From NCBI RefSeq assembly GCF_040712075.1, contig NZ_JBFCVL010000001.1, forward strand, positions 131,501 to 195,500: DNA of 64,000 bases. Direction: 5' to 3'. The position numbers and the translations under genes were made by a program. This DNA comes from Fodinicurvata sp. EGI_FJ10296. Lineage in GTDB: Bacteria; Pseudomonadota; Alphaproteobacteria; DSM-16000; Inquilinaceae. Every line of letters starts with the position of its first letter. Position 1 is the stretch's first letter. The notes under the pieces were generated by a model, which did not search any database, had not been told where the DNA came from, and saw only the letters and a program-made list of their open reading frames with translations. Shown piece after piece: positions 1 through 9,726 of this stretch.

Positions 1-32
1 AGGCCGGCAGGCAAGCGTATCCCGGCCGCAGG

Positions 33-1082
33 TTACGGCAGCGGCATCCAGTCGGGAATGGCGACATCGGCATGTTCGAACTGCGGCATGCCGGCCGACA
101 GTTCTTCCATGTTGGAAATGTCGTTCTCCAGCAGCATTTCCTGCGTGATCAGGGTCGGCGGCACGATCACCTGCTCGCCCGGATCCTCGCCGGCCATCTG
201 CATGGCGAGCGCTCGGACCGACACCTCGCCCACCACGGCGGGGTTGGTGGCCGCTGTTGCCACCCACGGGCTCGACGGTTCGGTCATGGCCGCGATGTCG
301 GCGGTCGAGATGTCGGCGGAATAGATCCGGATGAAATCGGCCATCCCGGCTTCGTCGACGGCGATCTTCACGCCCTTGGCGAACTCGTCATAGGGGGCGA
401 AGACAACTTCGATATTCGGATTGGCCCTGAGCACGGCGGCGGCCTGATCGGCCACCGAATTGGCAATCGGATTGTCGAGCGTGCCCCAGCGCGCCACTTC
501 CTCGATGCCGGGATAGGTCTCCCTGAACTCCTCCCAGACTTCGTCGCGACGGTCCAGCGGCGCGATGCCGGCGACATAGACATAGCCGGCGGCGAAGCTG
601 TCGCCGTTGTCGGCGATCGCCTGTTCCAGCGCCAGCCGCGCCAGATCCCTGTCGGACTGCTCGATCTGCGGGATCGACGGGTTCCCCATGTTGACGTCGA
701 AGGCAACGATGGGGATTCCGGCATCCACCGCCGCCTGGCCCAGATCGGCCAGGCTTTCGGTCAGGCCGTGCTGAACGATGATGCCGTCGACGCCAAGGCT
801 GATCGCCTGATCGAGCATGTCGGCCTGTGCCGCCGCATCCTGTCGGGAATCGAACACCCGCAGCGTCACACCCAGGGCTTCGGCCTGACGTTCCACCCCG
901 GCCAGATAGGCCTGAAAGAAATCGCCCGTCGACAGATAGCGCACCAGCGCGATTTCGACTTCACCCTGGCTGCCGTCAAATGGCGCCGGCATGTCCTGGG
1001 CGACAGCCGACGTCGCGCCGAGACCCAATGCCGTTCCGCTCAATACCGCCACAGTGACGGCCCTAACCGTACAAAAACGCAT
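33..1082 (-). CDS. Sugar ABC transporter substrate-binding protein (ribose/autoinducer-2 type)
   Basis: A 349-residue periplasmic binding protein of the Peripla_BP_4 (ribose-binding) family. Residues 1-28 form a signal peptide with a likely cut after AVA, before QDMPAP. The body has the family's alternating alpha/beta pattern, including a segment around LGVDGIIVQHG and a C-terminal QMAGEDPGEQVIVPP stretch. It is the last gene of a leftward operon behind its ATPase and permease, divergent from mtnK-mtnA. That context makes 5-methylthioribose the best-guess ligand, but this is inference; the family also binds ribose, xylose and AI-2. The start is the only methionine that gives a clean signal peptide. 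Confidence 0.93.
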   Translation of the reverse strand: MRFCTVRAVTVAVLSGTALGLGATSAVAQDMPAPFDGSQGEVEIALVRYLSTGDFFQAYLAGVERQAEALGVTLRVFDSRQDAAAQADMLDQAISLGVDGIIVQHGLTESLADLGQAAVDAGIPIVAFDVNMGNPSIPQIEQSDRDLARLALEQAIADNGDSFAAGYVYVAGIAPLDRRDEVWEEFRETYPGIEEVARWGTLDNPIANSVADQAAAVLRANPNIEVVFAPYDEFAKGVKIAVDEAGMADFIRIYSADISTADIAAMTEPSSPWVATAATNPAVVGEVSVRALAMQMAGEDPGEQVIVPPTLITQEMLLENDISNMEELSAGMPQFEHADVAIPDWMPLP

Positions 1083-1132
1083 GATGGTCGCTCCCTTCTT
1101 TTGTTGTCCATTATTTGATTTGAGATCGTGTG

Positions 1133-2212
1133 CTATCGCCGGCCGGCCCGCAACCCGAATGTGAATACCAGCGCCAGCACCAGAACCACGCCCTTGATGA
1201 AGTCTTGCGTGTAGTAGGGCGCGTTCAGCATCGTCAGCCCGTTCAGCAGGGTGCCGACGAACAAGGCGCCAATGACCGTGCCGAAGGCGTTGGGCCGACG
1301 CAGCCCCAGCACCGCAAAGCCGATCAGGGCAGCGGCGACGGCATCGAGCAGCAGGGAATTGCCAGACGAGACGTCCCCCCGGCCGACCCGGGCGGCCAGC
1401 AGGATGCCGCCGATCGCAGCATACACGCCGGAGATCATGTAGGCAGCGATCTTGTAGCGCTCGACATTCGCGCCGGCCAGTCTGGCAGCCTTTTCATTGC
1501 CGCCGATCGCGTACATGACGCGGCCCCACCGGGTCTTCTCCAGAAAAAACCAGAGCGCCACACCAAGCACGGCCATGAACACGACAGGCAGCGGGATAAC
1601 GTCGAACAGCCGCATGCGGCCCAAGGCCAGGAACGCCTCGGCAAAGCGGCCCTCGGCAGTAACACCGTCCGACAGCGTCATGCCGGTGGCGATCGACCTG
1701 CCGCCGGTGGGGATCAACTGCAGACCGATCAGCAGGAACATCATTCCCAGTGTCGCCAGAAGGTCGGGAATGCGCGCCTTCACGATCAGGACGCCATTCA
1801 GAAACCCGACCAGAGCGCCCAGAAACAGGCAGAAGACCACGGCAAGGGCGGTCGATCCCTCCCAGATGACCATCACATAGGATGACGCCATCAACGCCAT
1901 CGCCGCCACCGCGCCGATCGACAAATCGAAGCCGCCGACGACCAGGGTCGCGGTGACGCCGAGCGCCAGCAGCGCAACGATCGAAACGGACTGCAGAATG
2001 ATGAAGACGTTGCGGGTTGAGATGAAAAACGGTTCCAGAATGGCGAACAGGACGATCATTCCCGCCAGCATCGCCAGCAGCCCGTAGCGGATCGCCATTT
2101 CGACGGCGACCTCGTTGCGTCGCCGGCCGGTCTGACCTTTCGGCACCTGCCCGCCTTGACGGGCGCCGCTTTCCGTTTCCTGCCGGGCGGTCATATCGGT
2201 CTTCACTCCCAT
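1133..2212 (-). CDS. Sugar ABC transporter permease (RbsC type)
   Basis: A 359-residue inner-membrane permease of the BPD_transp_2 (RbsC/XylH) family. A hydrophilic N terminus of about 37 residues precedes a series of hydrophobic helices. The family signature region around GFDLSIGAVAAM and the later LAARVGRGDVSSGNSLLLDAV loop, which contacts the ATPase, are both visible. It lies between the ATPase gene (45-nt gap) and the binding-protein gene (50-nt gap), so the three are one operon. Substrate is inferred as methylthioribose from the adjacent mtnKA genes. The start at 2212 has alternatives a few codons downstream, within the polar N terminus. Confidence 0.93.
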   Translation of the reverse strand: MGVKTDMTARQETESGARQGGQVPKGQTGRRRNEVAVEMAIRYGLLAMLAGMIVLFAILEPFFISTRNVFIILQSVSIVALLALGVTATLVVGGFDLSIGAVAAMALMASSYVMVIWEGSTALAVVFCLFLGALVGFLNGVLIVKARIPDLLATLGMMFLLIGLQLIPTGGRSIATGMTLSDGVTAEGRFAEAFLALGRMRLFDVIPLPVVFMAVLGVALWFFLEKTRWGRVMYAIGGNEKAARLAGANVERYKIAAYMISGVYAAIGGILLAARVGRGDVSSGNSLLLDAVAAALIGFAVLGLRRPNAFGTVIGALFVGTLLNGLTMLNAPYYTQDFIKGVVLVLALVFTFGLRAGRR

Positions 2213-2257
2213 GTATTCATTAGCGGTTGATCGAGATGACGAAGGAGGCCGAGGCGT

Positions 2258-3796
2258 TCAGGTTGCGGCAGCTCGCCGGCGGGCACCGACGATATCGGCG
2301 ACCATCGTTTCGCGGTCGACCCGATCAACACGATAGTCTGCAACGATGCCGAAATCACGCATGACCACAATCCGGTCGGCCACTTCCAGCGCTTCGTCGA
2401 GGTCCGTGCACAGCACCAGGGTCGCCCGGTCGCCGGCGGTTTCCCGAAGGCCGCGCGCGATATCGCGCCGGGCCGCGATATCGACCCCCTGGAACGGTTC
2501 GTCGAGAATGATCAACCGGCAGGGCTGCGACAGCCACCGCCCCACGACGACCTTTTGCTGGTTGCCGCCAGACAGGGACAGAATGGGCGCGTCCGGGCCG
2601 CTGCACTTGATGCCGATCCCGTCGATCTGGGCCAGCGCAGCCTCGCGCTCGCGCCGGGGCATGACGACGCCGGCGCGGCTATACCGATCGAGAAACGGGA
2701 ACGTGATGTTGCGTTCGACCGTCGCATCCGGGAACAGCGAGTTGTTCGCCCTGTCTTCGGGTATCATGAAGACGCCGCCCGCGATCGCGTCCCACGGCGA
2801 CGCGGGCGCCCAGTTGCGGCCGTCGATTTCGATCCGTCCGGCCGCAGGTCGTCGCAGGCCGAAGATGGTTTCCGCCAGTTCCGTCTTTCCCGCACCGATC
2901 AGCCCGGTCAGGCAGACGACCTCGTTCTCGGCCAGCGCAAGGTCGAAGGAAGGGGCGGTTGCGGTCAGTCTCACACCGGACATTTCAACCAGGTGGCGGC
3001 CCGCCGGGCGGACTGCATGCTCGATATCCTCCATTGCCACGCCCAGCATCGCCGTCAGGGCAGCGTCGGTATCCAGCGGCTTCGTCTCGAACAGCCCCAC
3101 CGATCGTCCATCGCGCAGGACCAGGATTCGATCGGCCAGGCGGCGGATGTCGGCCATCCGGTGGGAAATATAGATGATCGCCACGCCCTGATCGCGCAGG
3201 GTTTCCACGATATCGAAAAGCCGGCCGGCCTCGCTGTCCGATAGCGACGATGTCGGCTCGTCAAGGATCAGCAATCGCGGATTGCGGCCGATCGCCCGCG
3301 CGATCGCGATCAACTGCCGGTCGGCCTGACCGAGTGCGCTGGCCGGCGCATCCAGCGGCAGATCAAGGCCGAGCGTTTCCTGCAGTCGCCGGGCGCCGTC
3401 GCGCAGCATCCGCCGGCTGGCCAGAACCCGGGACCCCCCATTTCCGCCAGCCGGTGCGCAAAGTGCGTCGAGCATCAGGTTCTCCGCGACGGTCATTTCC
3501 GGAACGACGCCGTCATTGATGCCCTGGTGCACGGTCTGAATTCCCTGGCGGCGGGCGTCGGCGGGCGACTGGAACAACACCGTCTCGCCGCCAATGGCGA
3601 CCTCGCCGCTGTCGGGATGCTCAGCACCGGAGAGAATTCGCACGAGCGTGGATTTGCCGGCTCCATTGGCACCGAGCAGGACGACCACCTCGCCGCCGCG
3701 AACATCGAGGTCGACATCCATCAGCGCATGGTTTTCGCCATATCGTTTGGAAATGCCCCGCAACGTTACCGCGGCCCTACCAGCATTGAGCGCCAT
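2258..3796 (-). CDS. Sugar ABC transporter ATP-binding protein (RbsA/MglA type, two ATPase domains)
   Basis: A tandem-domain ATPase of 512 residues that energises the importer. The first nucleotide-binding domain has Walker A GANGAGKST near residue 42 and Walker B LLILDEPTSS. The second has the altered Walker A GLIGAGKTE usual in this family, the signature LSGGNQQKVVVGRW and Walker B LIILDEPFQG. I start at 3796 (MALNAGRAAVTLRG) because the residues reading back to 3844 look unlike a protein start and lie in the divergent promoter. It is the first gene of the leftward transporter operon, so its expression should respond to the operator-like repeats at 3899-3947. Confidence 0.94.
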   Translation of the reverse strand: MALNAGRAAVTLRGISKRYGENHALMDVDLDVRGGEVVVLLGANGAGKSTLVRILSGAEHPDSGEVAIGGETVLFQSPADARRQGIQTVHQGINDGVVPEMTVAENLMLDALCAPAGGNGGSRVLASRRMLRDGARRLQETLGLDLPLDAPASALGQADRQLIAIARAIGRNPRLLILDEPTSSLSDSEAGRLFDIVETLRDQGVAIIYISHRMADIRRLADRILVLRDGRSVGLFETKPLDTDAALTAMLGVAMEDIEHAVRPAGRHLVEMSGVRLTATAPSFDLALAENEVVCLTGLIGAGKTELAETIFGLRRPAAGRIEIDGRNWAPASPWDAIAGGVFMIPEDRANNSLFPDATVERNITFPFLDRYSRAGVVMPRREREAALAQIDGIGIKCSGPDAPILSLSGGNQQKVVVGRWLSQPCRLIILDEPFQGVDIAARRDIARGLRETAGDRATLVLCTDLDEALEVADRIVVMRDFGIVADYRVDRVDRETMVADIVGARRRAAAT

Positions 3797-3898
3797 GACC
3801 CGTTCCCACCCCCGATTTTCGTCTCTGTTGGCGAAACGCTGCACCAGTGCCGCACAGATGTCAATTTAACCTGTCATTTGTCATTCGGTGGCGGCAAC

Positions 3899-3910
3899 GG
3901 TATGCATACC
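3899..3910. promoter_or_regulatory. Perfect 12-bp palindrome in the divergent mtn/ABC promoter region
   Basis: GGTATGCATACC reads the same on both strands. It lies in the 192-bp gap between the divergent transporter operon and mtnK. The half-site GGTATGC recurs at 7508-7514, immediately upstream of the SorC-family regulator gene. It is a candidate operator for that regulator, by position only. Confidence 0.4.
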
Positions 3911-3928
3911 GCGGGTCATGGCGGTCGC

Positions 3929-3947
3929 CAAGATGGAAAACATCTTG
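3929..3947. promoter_or_regulatory. Inverted repeat, candidate operator upstream of mtnK
   Basis: CAAGATG-GAAAA-CATCTTG is a perfect 7-bp inverted repeat with a 5-bp spacer, ending 41 bp before the mtnK start. It sits between two divergent gene sets that share a function, so one bound protein could control both. The SorC-family regulator at 6451-7506 is the natural candidate. Confidence 0.45.
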
Positions 3948-3988
3948 TAAACAGGGTGCGAAAGAATACCGATCGGGGAGAGAGCGCA

Positions 3989-5332
3989 ATGCCAGATACC
4001 ACGTCAGACAACCGGACGACCGGCCCCGCAGCGATTGCCGGCGGCACGGGGCGCTTTACCGGCGGCCCTGATTATCGCCCGCTGAACGAACAGAGTGTGC
4101 CCGCGTTCGTGGCCGCGATCGAAAGCTGTGTTGCCACGCTGGGCGGCCAACAGGCCGATTGGACGGTGCGCGAGGTCGGCGACGGTAATCTGAACCTTGT
4201 CTTCATCGTCGAGGGGCCATCCGGCGGCCTGGTGGTCAAACAGGCCCTGCCCTATGTGCGTCTGGTCGGCGATAGCTGGCCGCTGCCGCTCGACCGGTCA
4301 TATTTCGAATATCAGGCGATGAGCGTGCAGTCCCGCCACGCACCTTCCCTGCTGCCGCGTCTGCACCATTTCGACCCGGGCCAGGCCGCCATCGTCATGG
4401 AATTGCTCAGCCCCCACATCATATTGCGCAAGGGACTGGTGGCCGGCAAGACGTACCCCCGGCTGGCAAGCGCGATCGGCACCTTTCTGGCGGAAACGCT
4501 GTTCAACACCTCGGATCTTGCCATGCCGGCCGCGGCGAAAAAGGGCCTCCTTGCGGATTTCGCGCACAATACCGAATTGTGCAAGATAACCGAGGATCTG
4601 GTTTTCACCGATCCCTACCGCTTTGCCGATCTGAACCGTTGGACGACGCCGCAACTGGACGAAACCGCCGCCGCCTTTCGCGCCGACAGCGCGGCGAAGA
4701 TCGCGGCGCAGGAAATGAAATGGAAGTTCCTGACCGCCGGTGAGGCGCTTATCCACGGCGACCTGCACACGGGGTCGATCATGGTGACCGAGGACGACAC
4801 GCGGGTGATCGATCCGGAATTCGCCTTTATCGGGCCGATGGGCTTTGATATCGGTGCGGTGATCGGCAATCTGTTCCTGGCCTATGCCGCGCAGGCCGGG
4901 CACGAAACAAGGGTGGGCGAGCGCGATGCCTATCGGGCGTGGCTGCGCCAGACCGTCGGCGCCGTGTGGCGCGAATTCTCCAATCGGTTCCAGGCGCTCT
5001 GGTCTGAAAAGGCCGCTGGCGACGCCTATGTAGCCGAACTGTTCGACGATGCCGGCGGCCGAGCGGCGCTCAGGGCGCGCCAGTCGCGGTTCATGGCCGA
5101 TCTGCTGGCCGACAGTCTCGGCTTCGGCGGCGCCAAGATGATCCGCCGGATTCTGGGATTGGCTCATGTCGAGGATATCGAGAGCATCGGGAACCCCGAC
5201 CGCCGCGCGGCGGTGGAAAAACGCGCGCTGGCCTTCGGCCGGCTGATCATGGTGGAGCGTCGCGCCTTCGGCGACATCGATGCGGTTTGCGACGCGGCGG
5301 CCGACTTGCTCGACGGAAAGGAAACGTCATGA
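3989..5332 (+). CDS. mtnK: S-methyl-5-thioribose kinase
   Basis: Phosphorylates 5-methylthioribose at O1 using ATP, in the cytoplasm, as the entry step of methylthioribose salvage. The 447-residue protein has the aminoglycoside-phosphotransferase-like kinase fold: a substrate-side N-terminal lobe with [15 protein letters not shown], the catalytic loop [14 protein letters not shown], and the metal-binding [18 protein letters not shown] start at 3989, preceded by GGGGAGAG, because residues encoded upstream of it do not resemble the family. Its stop overlaps the mtnA start (ATGA), so the two are translationally coupled. Confidence 0.96.
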   Translation: MPDTTSDNRTTGPAAIAGGTGRFTGGPDYRPLNEQSVPAFVAAIESCVATLGGQQADWTVREVGDGNLNLVFIVEGPSGGLVVKQALPYVRLVGDSWPLPLDRSYFEYQAMSVQSRHAPSLLPRLHHFDPGQAAIVMELLSPHIILRKGLVAGKTYPRLASAIGTFLAETLFNTSDLAMPAAAKKGLLADFAHNTELCKITEDLVFTDPYRFADLNRWTTPQLDETAAAFRADSAAKIAAQEMKWKFLTAGEALIHGDLHTGSIMVTEDDTRVIDPEFAFIGPMGFDIGAVIGNLFLAYAAQAGHETRVGERDAYRAWLRQTVGAVWREFSNRFQALWSEKAAGDAYVAELFDDAGGRAALRARQSRFMADLLADSLGFGGAKMIRRILGLAHVEDIESIGNPDRRAAVEKRALAFGRLIMVERRAFGDIDAVCDAAADLLDGKETS

Positions 5333-6432
5333 AGATAAACGGAACGCCCTATCGGTCCATCTGGCTCGACGACGACGGCTGGCAGGTCAAGGTGATTGAC
5401 CAGACCGTGCTGCCTCACCGGCTGGACATTGCCAGCCTGAAAACGCTGGAAGACGCCGCGGCAGCGATCAAGACCATGGTCGTGCGCGGCGCGCCGCTTA
5501 TCGGGGCGACGGCTGCCTATGGCATGGCGCTGGCGCTGCGCCGGGATCCGTCCGATGCGGCGCTGGGTCAAGCTTACGACACGCTCTACGCCACCCGGCC
5601 GACGGCGGTCAATCTGCGCTGGGCGCTGGACGATATCCGCCAGACGGTCGCGCCGCTGCCCACGGCCGAACGTGCCGAGCGGGCCTATCGCAGGGCCGAC
5701 GCCATCGCCGACGAAGACGTCGCCGTCTGCTCGTCGATCGGCGATCACGGTCTCGACCTGATCCGCCAGGCCGCCAAAGCCAATCCCGGCCGAACGATCA
5801 ACATCCTGACCCACTGCAACGCCGGCTGGCTGGCGACGGTCGACTGGGGCACCGCCCTGGCACCGATCTACAAGGCCCATGACGCCGGCATTCCGGTTCA
5901 TGTCTGGGTGGACGAGACCCGTCCGCGCAACCAGGGTGCCGCACTGACGGCTTTTGAACTGGGCAGCCACGGCGTGCCGCACACGGTCATCGTCGACAAC
6001 GCGGGCGGCCATCTGATGCAGCACGGCAAGGTCGATCTGTGCATCACCGGCACCGACCGGACAACGGCGCGCGGCGATGTCTGCAACAAGATCGGCACCT
6101 ATCTGAAGGCGCTGGCGGCGAAGGCCAACAATGTGCCCTTTTACGTGGCGCTGCCGCACACCACGATCGACTGGACGATCGAAGACGGCGTTCGCGACAT
6201 CCCGATCGAACTGCGGGACGCCCGTGAGGTCACCCACATGACCGGTCGGCTGCCGGACGGCTCCGTGGCGACGGTCGAGATCACCGCCCCCGGCAGCGGC
6301 GCCCGCAACGATGCCTTCGACGTGACGCCAGCGGAACTGGTGACGGGGCTGATCACCGATCGCGGCGTTTGCCCGGCAACGTCGGAAGGGCTGCACAGCC
6401 TGTTCCCCGAGATAAGGGCGAGCGCGGAATAG
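5329..6432 (+). CDS. mtnA: S-methyl-5-thioribose-1-phosphate isomerase
   Basis: Converts methylthioribose-1-phosphate to methylthioribulose-1-phosphate. The 367-residue product is full length for the family and carries the eIF2B-like isomerase signatures: [15 protein letters not shown] near the N terminus, the catalytic cysteine in [12 protein letters not shown], and the acid in [16 protein letters not shown]. The start overlaps the mtnK stop by ATGA. No mtnB, mtnC, mtnD or MTRu-1-P isomerase or aldolase is present in this window, so the later steps must be encoded elsewhere. Confidence 0.97.
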   Translation: MKINGTPYRSIWLDDDGWQVKVIDQTVLPHRLDIASLKTLEDAAAAIKTMVVRGAPLIGATAAYGMALALRRDPSDAALGQAYDTLYATRPTAVNLRWALDDIRQTVAPLPTAERAERAYRRADAIADEDVAVCSSIGDHGLDLIRQAAKANPGRTINILTHCNAGWLATVDWGTALAPIYKAHDAGIPVHVWVDETRPRNQGAALTAFELGSHGVPHTVIVDNAGGHLMQHGKVDLCITGTDRTTARGDVCNKIGTYLKALAAKANNVPFYVALPHTTIDWTIEDGVRDIPIELRDAREVTHMTGRLPDGSVATVEITAPGSGARNDAFDVTPAELVTGLITDRGVCPATSEGLHSLFPEIRASAE

Positions 6433-6450
6433 GCTACGGCGCCCCGTCGT

Positions 6451-7506
6451 CTAGCTGGGCCCGTCGTCAAGCAGGGCAAGGGCCGTCGCTTCGTCGGTCG
6501 CCAGATGCGTTACATACCCGCCGGCAAGCGCCCCTTGCAGGCAGTCGATTTTCTCCGGCCCGGCCGCCACGGCAAGGCGGACCGGGACGCGGGCGATCTG
6601 GTCGAGCGTCATGCCAATCAGGCAGTCATCGATCGGGCCGATCACAGGCTTGCCCTGCCGATCGAAAAACCGGCCGGCAATCACGCCGACCGCACCGCGC
6701 TCGATATATGCATGACTGTCGACCGCAGTAACGAGGCCCGCGCCGAAGACGAGGGAATTGGTCTTCACGGTACAGATGCCGAAAAGCGCCAGTGACAATG
6801 TCTCCAGCAAATCGAACTGGGTGCGGATGATCGGTTCATTGGCCAGGGCGGCGGCCAATCCGGCGTCGGAAAGCCGCGCCGGCGCGTGAAATGCGGCCAT
6901 GCGCGCGCCGAGCCGGGAGGCGATTTCCGAGGTGCATTGCTCGGCGGAGAACCCGTCCTCGGAACTCATCGAGCCGACGATCTGGGCGACTGTCAAGTCC
7001 GCCACCCGCCGCTGCGGCAAGGTCTGCGCCAGGGCCATCACGGTGCGCCCCCAGGCCACGCCGATCCGGCTCCCAGCGCCCTCTGTCGGGTCAGCTCCGG
7101 GGCCAGTTCCGGGGCCCGCAAGCAGGTCGAGCAGCATATCCGTTCCCGCCCGGCCGGCGCGGACCAGCGGCTCGGCCCGGCCGCCGTCATCAGGGGCGAC
7201 CATGGCCCGCTGCAGACCATAAGTGGCCGACAGCCGGGCGGCGAGGGCTTCGCCCGCCACCATGTCGGGATCGAGGCTGACATGGACCAGCCCGGATTCC
7301 CGCGCAGCCTGAAGATGGTTGACGATCGTGGCCCGGGAAACCCCCATCAGGCGCGCGATTTCCGATTGGGTAAGGCCGTCGTGGTGGTACAGCCAGGCCG
7401 CTCGCACGACGGGCCGTGACGCTGGTTCTTCGATCCGCGGATAGTCCTGAGACACATACGCCCGCAGACCGGTCCGTTCCTCACGCGCGCCCATCGGCTC
7501 TTTCAT
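6451..7506 (-). CDS. SorC/DeoR-family sugar-binding transcriptional regulator
   Basis: A 351-residue regulator. An N-terminal helix-turn-helix (HDGLTQSEIARLMGVSRATI, about residues 42-61) precedes a C-terminal sugar-phosphate-binding domain with the NAGB/RpiA-like fold (GVAWGRTVMALAQ; ...IGRF and AGRFFD segments). The family senses phosphorylated sugars. It converges on mtnA with an 18-bp gap, so it most likely controls the mtn genes and the ABC importer, with MTR-1-P or a product as ligand. That ligand is inference. GGTATGC half-sites at its own 5' side and in the mtnK promoter support autoregulation. Confidence 0.9.
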   Translation of the reverse strand: MKEPMGAREERTGLRAYVSQDYPRIEEPASRPVVRAAWLYHHDGLTQSEIARLMGVSRATIVNHLQAARESGLVHVSLDPDMVAGEALAARLSATYGLQRAMVAPDDGGRAEPLVRAGRAGTDMLLDLLAGPGTGPGADPTEGAGSRIGVAWGRTVMALAQTLPQRRVADLTVAQIVGSMSSEDGFSAEQCTSEIASRLGARMAAFHAPARLSDAGLAAALANEPIIRTQFDLLETLSLALFGICTVKTNSLVFGAGLVTAVDSHAYIERGAVGVIAGRFFDRQGKPVIGPIDDCLIGMTLDQIARVPVRLAVAAGPEKIDCLQGALAGGYVTHLATDEATALALLDDGPS

Positions 7507-7631
7507 AGGTATGCTTCCTGTCCGTCTGCCGCCGTTACCGTCGCGTGCCCCGTTTACCGGCTCTTAAGCCAAAATGCCTAGAGTCCGGCCTCATGGACAG
7601 CGATCACCAACGAAACATGAGATCGGAATCG

Positions 7632-8294
7632 ATGATACGCCGGATCGGTCGCATCGGCAAAGCGGGACTCCTGGCATTGGCGCTATCCTGGCCGACCCTG
7701 TACGCATCGCCCGTCGTTGCGATCGGCCAGGCGCATCCACAGGCGTGGTCGATGGACCTGTCGCCTGAGGGCACGGTCGAGGGTTTCCGCAAATGGTCAA
7801 ACGTGCTGGATCGTCACCCTGACGATATGGATTTGCTGGACGGCCCTTGCGACGCGTCGAGCTTCAACGCCTGCCATTTGCGGACGTGGCTCGATTTTCT
7901 GGAGTCGATCCGCCACCTGAACAAACGCGATCAGCTTGACAGGGTGAACCGGCACTTCAACGCATCGCCCTACATTACCGATATGATCAACTGGAACATG
8001 CCGGATTACTGGGCCCGCCCGATCCAGTTCATGGAGATGAGCGGCGACTGCGAAGACTACGCAATAATCAAATACTATTCACTCATCCATCTCGGATTTT
8101 CCGCAGATGACCTCCGCATCGTCGTCCTCCACGACAACAACCTCAACGTCGGCCATGCGGTGCTGACAGTGTCGATCGAGGGCGACATCCTCGCACTCGA
8201 CAACCAGATAGATCAACTCGCGCCGGTCGAACTGCTCGGCCACTATACGCCGATCTTTTCCGTCAACGAGTCGCACTGGTGGCGTCACGGTTAG
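7632..8294 (+). CDS. LapG-like periplasmic cysteine protease (BTLCP family)
   Basis: A bacterial transglutaminase-like cysteine proteinase, the family of LapG, which cuts large surface adhesins in the periplasm. From the methionine at 7632 the product has 220 residues with an N-terminal signal or anchor (MIRRIGRIGKAGLLALALSW). The signature GDCEDYAIIKY gives catalytic Cys140 followed by the acidic pair E141-D142 that binds calcium in LapG. His175 in NVGHAVLTV and Asp190 in ILALDNQ complete the triad. Upstream in-frame starts at 7593 and 7617 are possible; none has a strong Shine-Dalgarno. It is the last high-GC gene before the low-GC island. The adhesin operon on the island's far side holds a plausible substrate. 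Confidence 0.92.
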   Translation: MIRRIGRIGKAGLLALALSWPTLYASPVVAIGQAHPQAWSMDLSPEGTVEGFRKWSNVLDRHPDDMDLLDGPCDASSFNACHLRTWLDFLESIRHLNKRDQLDRVNRHFNASPYITDMINWNMPDYWARPIQFMEMSGDCEDYAIIKYYSLIHLGFSADDLRIVVLHDNNLNVGHAVLTVSIEGDILALDNQIDQLAPVELLGHYTPIFSVNESHWWRHG

Positions 8295-8746
8295 CGAACT
8301 CCGGCATACGGTCACCAGCACCCGCCCCTACCACTGCCCATCCCAATGATCGGTAGGCTGCCGGGAACGGATAGAGAGATCCAACAGGCCCTTTCCGCTT
8401 TGGCCGCGGGCGTCTGAAGCGTGCATTCCTCAATAACATTCCCCAACCGAGACGAAGCCGCATATCACGGCGCCATTTTCATCAAAACCCGATCGACGTT
8501 TTTTACAAACACCGACCGTTTCGAGTGTGGCCGTCATCTCTATCTTTCCTTCCTCATCGCCGATCGCTGACACAGCATAATTACCCCAATAAATATTCCC
8601 ACACCTTCTATACCGGAACACATTTTTTCCGCCTCAATAGTATCGTCTTCATTAGATTTCTAACTATTTTACAACACGTTTTTTTGTTGACATATCGCCT
8701 CCATATGGTCCAGTTGGCATGCGTCCAACCCTAGGGCAATATTGTC
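8295..8746. other. Intergenic region with composition shift; left edge of the low-GC island
   Basis: About 450 bp with no recognisable gene on either strand. The first 250 bp match the high-GC surroundings. From about 8540 the sequence becomes AT-rich, with runs of A/T near 8576-8690, and stays lower in GC to about 17.8 kb. A TTGACA hexamer at 8687-8692 could be part of a promoter for the rightward genes, but no clear -10 box follows at the right spacing. No tRNA, integrase or direct repeat marks the edge. Confidence 0.5.
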
Positions 8747-9712
8747 GTGACAAACACCATTAGAAACCGAATGTTTTCTTCAGCTTTTGCAGCCTCTTCA
8801 CCATTCGGCGTCATGTTCCATCATTTTTTCGACGACCGTCGCCATCCCCGGATTGAGGGTGCTCTATCAGTCGATGAATTCGATCAAATTTTATCGAATC
8901 CCGGGCCCTTCACATTCCTGCCTGCTGCGGACTGGCTCGCCAGACTCGAACGCGGAACCCTCCGCAGCAACGAAATCTGCATAACGTTCGACGACGCATT
9001 GTTAAGTCAATACGAGTTGGCGGAACCAGTTCTTCGGCACCATGATCTGACAGCCTTCTGGTTTGTTTATTCAAGCGTATTTAACGGTGACGTGCCAATG
9101 CTGGAGGTTTACCGTTATTTCCGAAACGTACAGTATAACAATACATCTTTATTCTACAGCGACTATTTTTCTGCAGCTACAGCCCTCTTCGATCTGGATA
9201 TTGAAAGTATACGTGAGCTCGAAAGCGCTCAACATTACCTAATCGATTTCTCGATTTACAATAAATCGGATCGTCTATTCAGATTCGTACGGGATCGCGC
9301 TTTGGAGCCTGATCAGAACGATCTGATCATGCAAAGGCTCATGGCCGCACATGAGTTCGACCCAGCGTCCGTGGCTCAAGATCTGTGGCTCACAAATGAT
9401 CATATCCGTCAACTATCAAATAACGGGCACATCGTTGGGCTTCATTCGTACAGCCATCCAACAAATTTATCCAGTTATAGTGAAGAACAACAGCGTGACG
9501 AGTATATTCAGAATGCGGAACATCTGACGAAAGTTACGGGTAATGTTCCGAACATAATGGCTCATCCAAGCAATTCATATAGCGAAGTTACCATACAAAT
9601 ACTAAAAGACCTCAACATAAAGTATGGGTTCCGTTCTAACGACAATGTCAAGCGCCCGTATAATTTTGAATTGCCGAGGGTTGATCACAAGCTGTTTTTT
9701 ACCCCGTCGTAG
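8747..9712 (+). CDS. Polysaccharide deacetylase (NodB-homology) family protein
   Basis: Metal-dependent N- or O-deacetylase of the CE4/NodB fold, 321 residues from a GTG start (an ATG at 8771 is an alternative). Motif 1, CITFDDALLSQY, supplies the catalytic and metal-binding aspartates. Motif 2, HSYSHPTNLS, supplies the two metal-binding histidines. No convincing signal peptide is seen, which suggests action on a cytoplasmic nucleotide- or lipid-linked sugar rather than finished cell-wall polymer. It opens a run of tightly spaced rightward genes (ACP, formyltransferase, methyltransferase, acetyltransferase, adenylation enzyme) and could expose an amine for them to acylate. Clearly lower GC than flanking genes. 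Confidence 0.82.
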   Translation: MTNTIRNRMFSSAFAASSPFGVMFHHFFDDRRHPRIEGALSVDEFDQILSNPGPFTFLPAADWLARLERGTLRSNEICITFDDALLSQYELAEPVLRHHDLTAFWFVYSSVFNGDVPMLEVYRYFRNVQYNNTSLFYSDYFSAATALFDLDIESIRELESAQHYLIDFSIYNKSDRLFRFVRDRALEPDQNDLIMQRLMAAHEFDPASVAQDLWLTNDHIRQLSNNGHIVGLHSYSHPTNLSSYSEEQQRDEYIQNAEHLTKVTGNVPNIMAHPSNSYSEVTIQILKDLNIKYGFRSNDNVKRPYNFELPRVDHKLFFTPS

Positions 9713-9726
9713 GGAAGACCGAAGCG

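Noticed and set aside
5164-6396. 410-codon open frame antisense to mtnA
   Set aside because: Shadow of mtnA; composition rich in His, Arg and Gly without any recognisable motif.
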